Source: Deltaproteobacteria bacterium
GTDB taxonomy: Bacteria; Desulfobacterota; Desulfarculia; Adiutricales; Adiutricaceae
DNA length: 5,768 bases
Assembly (NCBI GenBank): GCA_031278795.1
Contig: JAITJT010000214.1
Location: 1 to 5,768 of the forward strand
Direction of reading: 5' to 3'
A program made the position numbers and the translations under genes. The notes under the pieces were generated by a model that saw only the letters and a program-made list of their open reading frames with translations, was not told where the DNA came from and ran no database searches. This document shows positions 5,064 through 5,768 of this stretch, piece by piece; position 1 is the stretch's first letter, and every line of letters begins with the position of its first letter.

Positions 5064-5768
5064 CTAATAATATTTCTCAGTCACCAGCTTCCCCATGCCC
5101 CTCAGTTTCTTGGCGATTAGGTGGATGGCGGTCATCCTGATGCGCACGCCTATCTGCTTGAATATTAGATCCTTGTGGGCTATGTTTTTGGCGTTTCCGA
5201 TCATGAGATGTATGACGTCAGCCTCTCTTAGGAGCAAACAAAATCTCTCCACCATGGATTTCTTGGAGAGGTTCTCCGGAGGCTCGTCTAGGATGTTATA
5301 GGCTTGGTTGAGGGTGACCGCGCCCTCGGTGGCGAGATCCACGTCGTCTATGAGGTACTCCGGAGGCTCACCTGGATTGTTGCCTATGAGGGGTTCCACC
5401 TCCTTGTGGAGCTCTCTCGCGATTATCTCGATGGTAGTGGAGCCGCAGAGGATCTTTTTTCCGGGCATGTTGATAAAATCATTGGTGTAGATGGTGTCCA
5501 GGCCCCGCTTGGAGGGAGGTCCGGTTAGGAGGGTTAGCTCATTTGCCTCTCTGGCGTGGGCGCAGACCAAGGTGGAGTCGTCCCGGTGAACCCCACCTGA
5601 GAGCATCTTGCACATGTCCAGGATGTTTAGGGGAATCTCCTCTAGGTCCACTCCCTGCTTCAGCTCCTGGGTCACAAAGTTGGCCACGTAGTCCTCGCCT
5701 ATGCCAAAGTCATAGCCAAATCCCATGCCGGCCTGGCTCACGCCGTCTGAGAATAATAAGAGCGAGTC
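5064..5768 (-). CDS. SpoIIE-family (PP2C-type) protein phosphatase, C-terminal part; start beyond window
   Basis: The frame runs off the right edge of the window, so only the last 234 residues are visible and the true start lies beyond base 5768. A GTG at 5741 falls inside the conserved LLLFSDGVSQAG motif and is not a start. The Asp in FSDG (about residue 8 here) and the second Asp in HRDDSTLV (about 61-68) match metal-binding positions at the end of the PP2C/SpoIIE catalytic fold, so the product probably removes phosphate from Ser or Thr of a partner protein. Beyond the catalytic core it carries about 160 residues, including LCGSTTIEIIARELHKEVE and a segment resembling DLATEGAVTLNQAYNIL. From memory this C-terminal extension is typical of SpoIIE-like phosphatases encoded near [FeFe]-hydrogenase genes in anaerobes, often with a histidine-kinase-like ATPase. 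That context lies outside the window and is an inference. It is transcribed towards the acetate channel gene and has its own terminator. Confidence 0.85.
   Translation of the reverse strand, partial: DSLLLFSDGVSQAGMGFGYDFGIGEDYVANFVTQELKQGVDLEEIPLNILDMCKMLSGGVHRDDSTLVCAHAREANELTLLTGPPSKRGLDTIYTNDFINMPGKKILCGSTTIEIIARELHKEVEPLIGNNPGEPPEYLIDDVDLATEGAVTLNQAYNILDEPPENLSKKSMVERFCLLLREADVIHLMIGNAKNIAHKDLIFKQIGVRIRMTAIHLIAKKLRGMGKLVTEKYY

Noticed and set aside
5095..5528. Plus-strand frames opposite the phosphatase gene
   Set aside because: They are shadows of the phosphatase reading frame, which has clear PP2C motifs.

Overview
This looks like a bacterial chromosome window holding four protein genes of ordinary composition, split by unusually long non-coding DNA. 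The genes are a group of the kind seen in fermentative or acetogenic anaerobes: an ATP-type 6-phosphofructokinase of the long TP0108-like class, an acetate/succinate channel of the GPR1/FUN34/YaaH family, and the C-terminal part of a SpoIIE/PP2C phosphatase of a type I recall beside [FeFe]-hydrogenase genes. The sequence does not fix the taxon. The phosphofructokinase class points loosely to spirochaetes, Desulfobacterota or a similar anaerobe, with low confidence. GC-rich genes set in an AT-rich, almost gene-free spacer would fit a genome that is losing genes, such as a host-associated lineage, but that is inference.

Layout: the phosphofructokinase gene (+) starts most plausibly at 200 and ends at 1564, followed by a strong hairpin terminator at 1654-1697. 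A 500-bp gap follows. Its middle (about 1745-1919) is less AT-rich than the DNA around it, has nested complementary segments and a minus-strand promoter candidate, and may encode a structured RNA. The adenine methyltransferase gene (-, 2062-2895) is of the DpnII/MboI D12 type and has a minus-strand promoter candidate with a consensus -35 box at 3028-3056. No restriction endonuclease gene is visible beside it.

From 2944 to about 4173 the DNA is very AT-rich with no convincing gene. Its outstanding feature is an array of ten 11-bp units (3849-3958, core CATGATTA) in exact register, resembling iterons of a replication origin or a helically phased protein-binding array. At about 4174 the composition shifts abruptly. 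A short open frame (4174-4275) reads like the C-terminal tail of a lost gene. The acetate channel gene (+, 4330-4881) and the phosphatase gene (-, 5064 to beyond the window edge) then converge on two back-to-back terminators.

The four genes do not form an operon and do not make one pathway. Phosphofructokinase (glycolysis), acetate export or uptake, and a hydrogenase-associated phosphatase are compatible with a fermentative life style. The methyltransferase stands alone. The observations most worth following are the iteron-like array, the candidate RNA, and the orphan methyltransferase with its leader.
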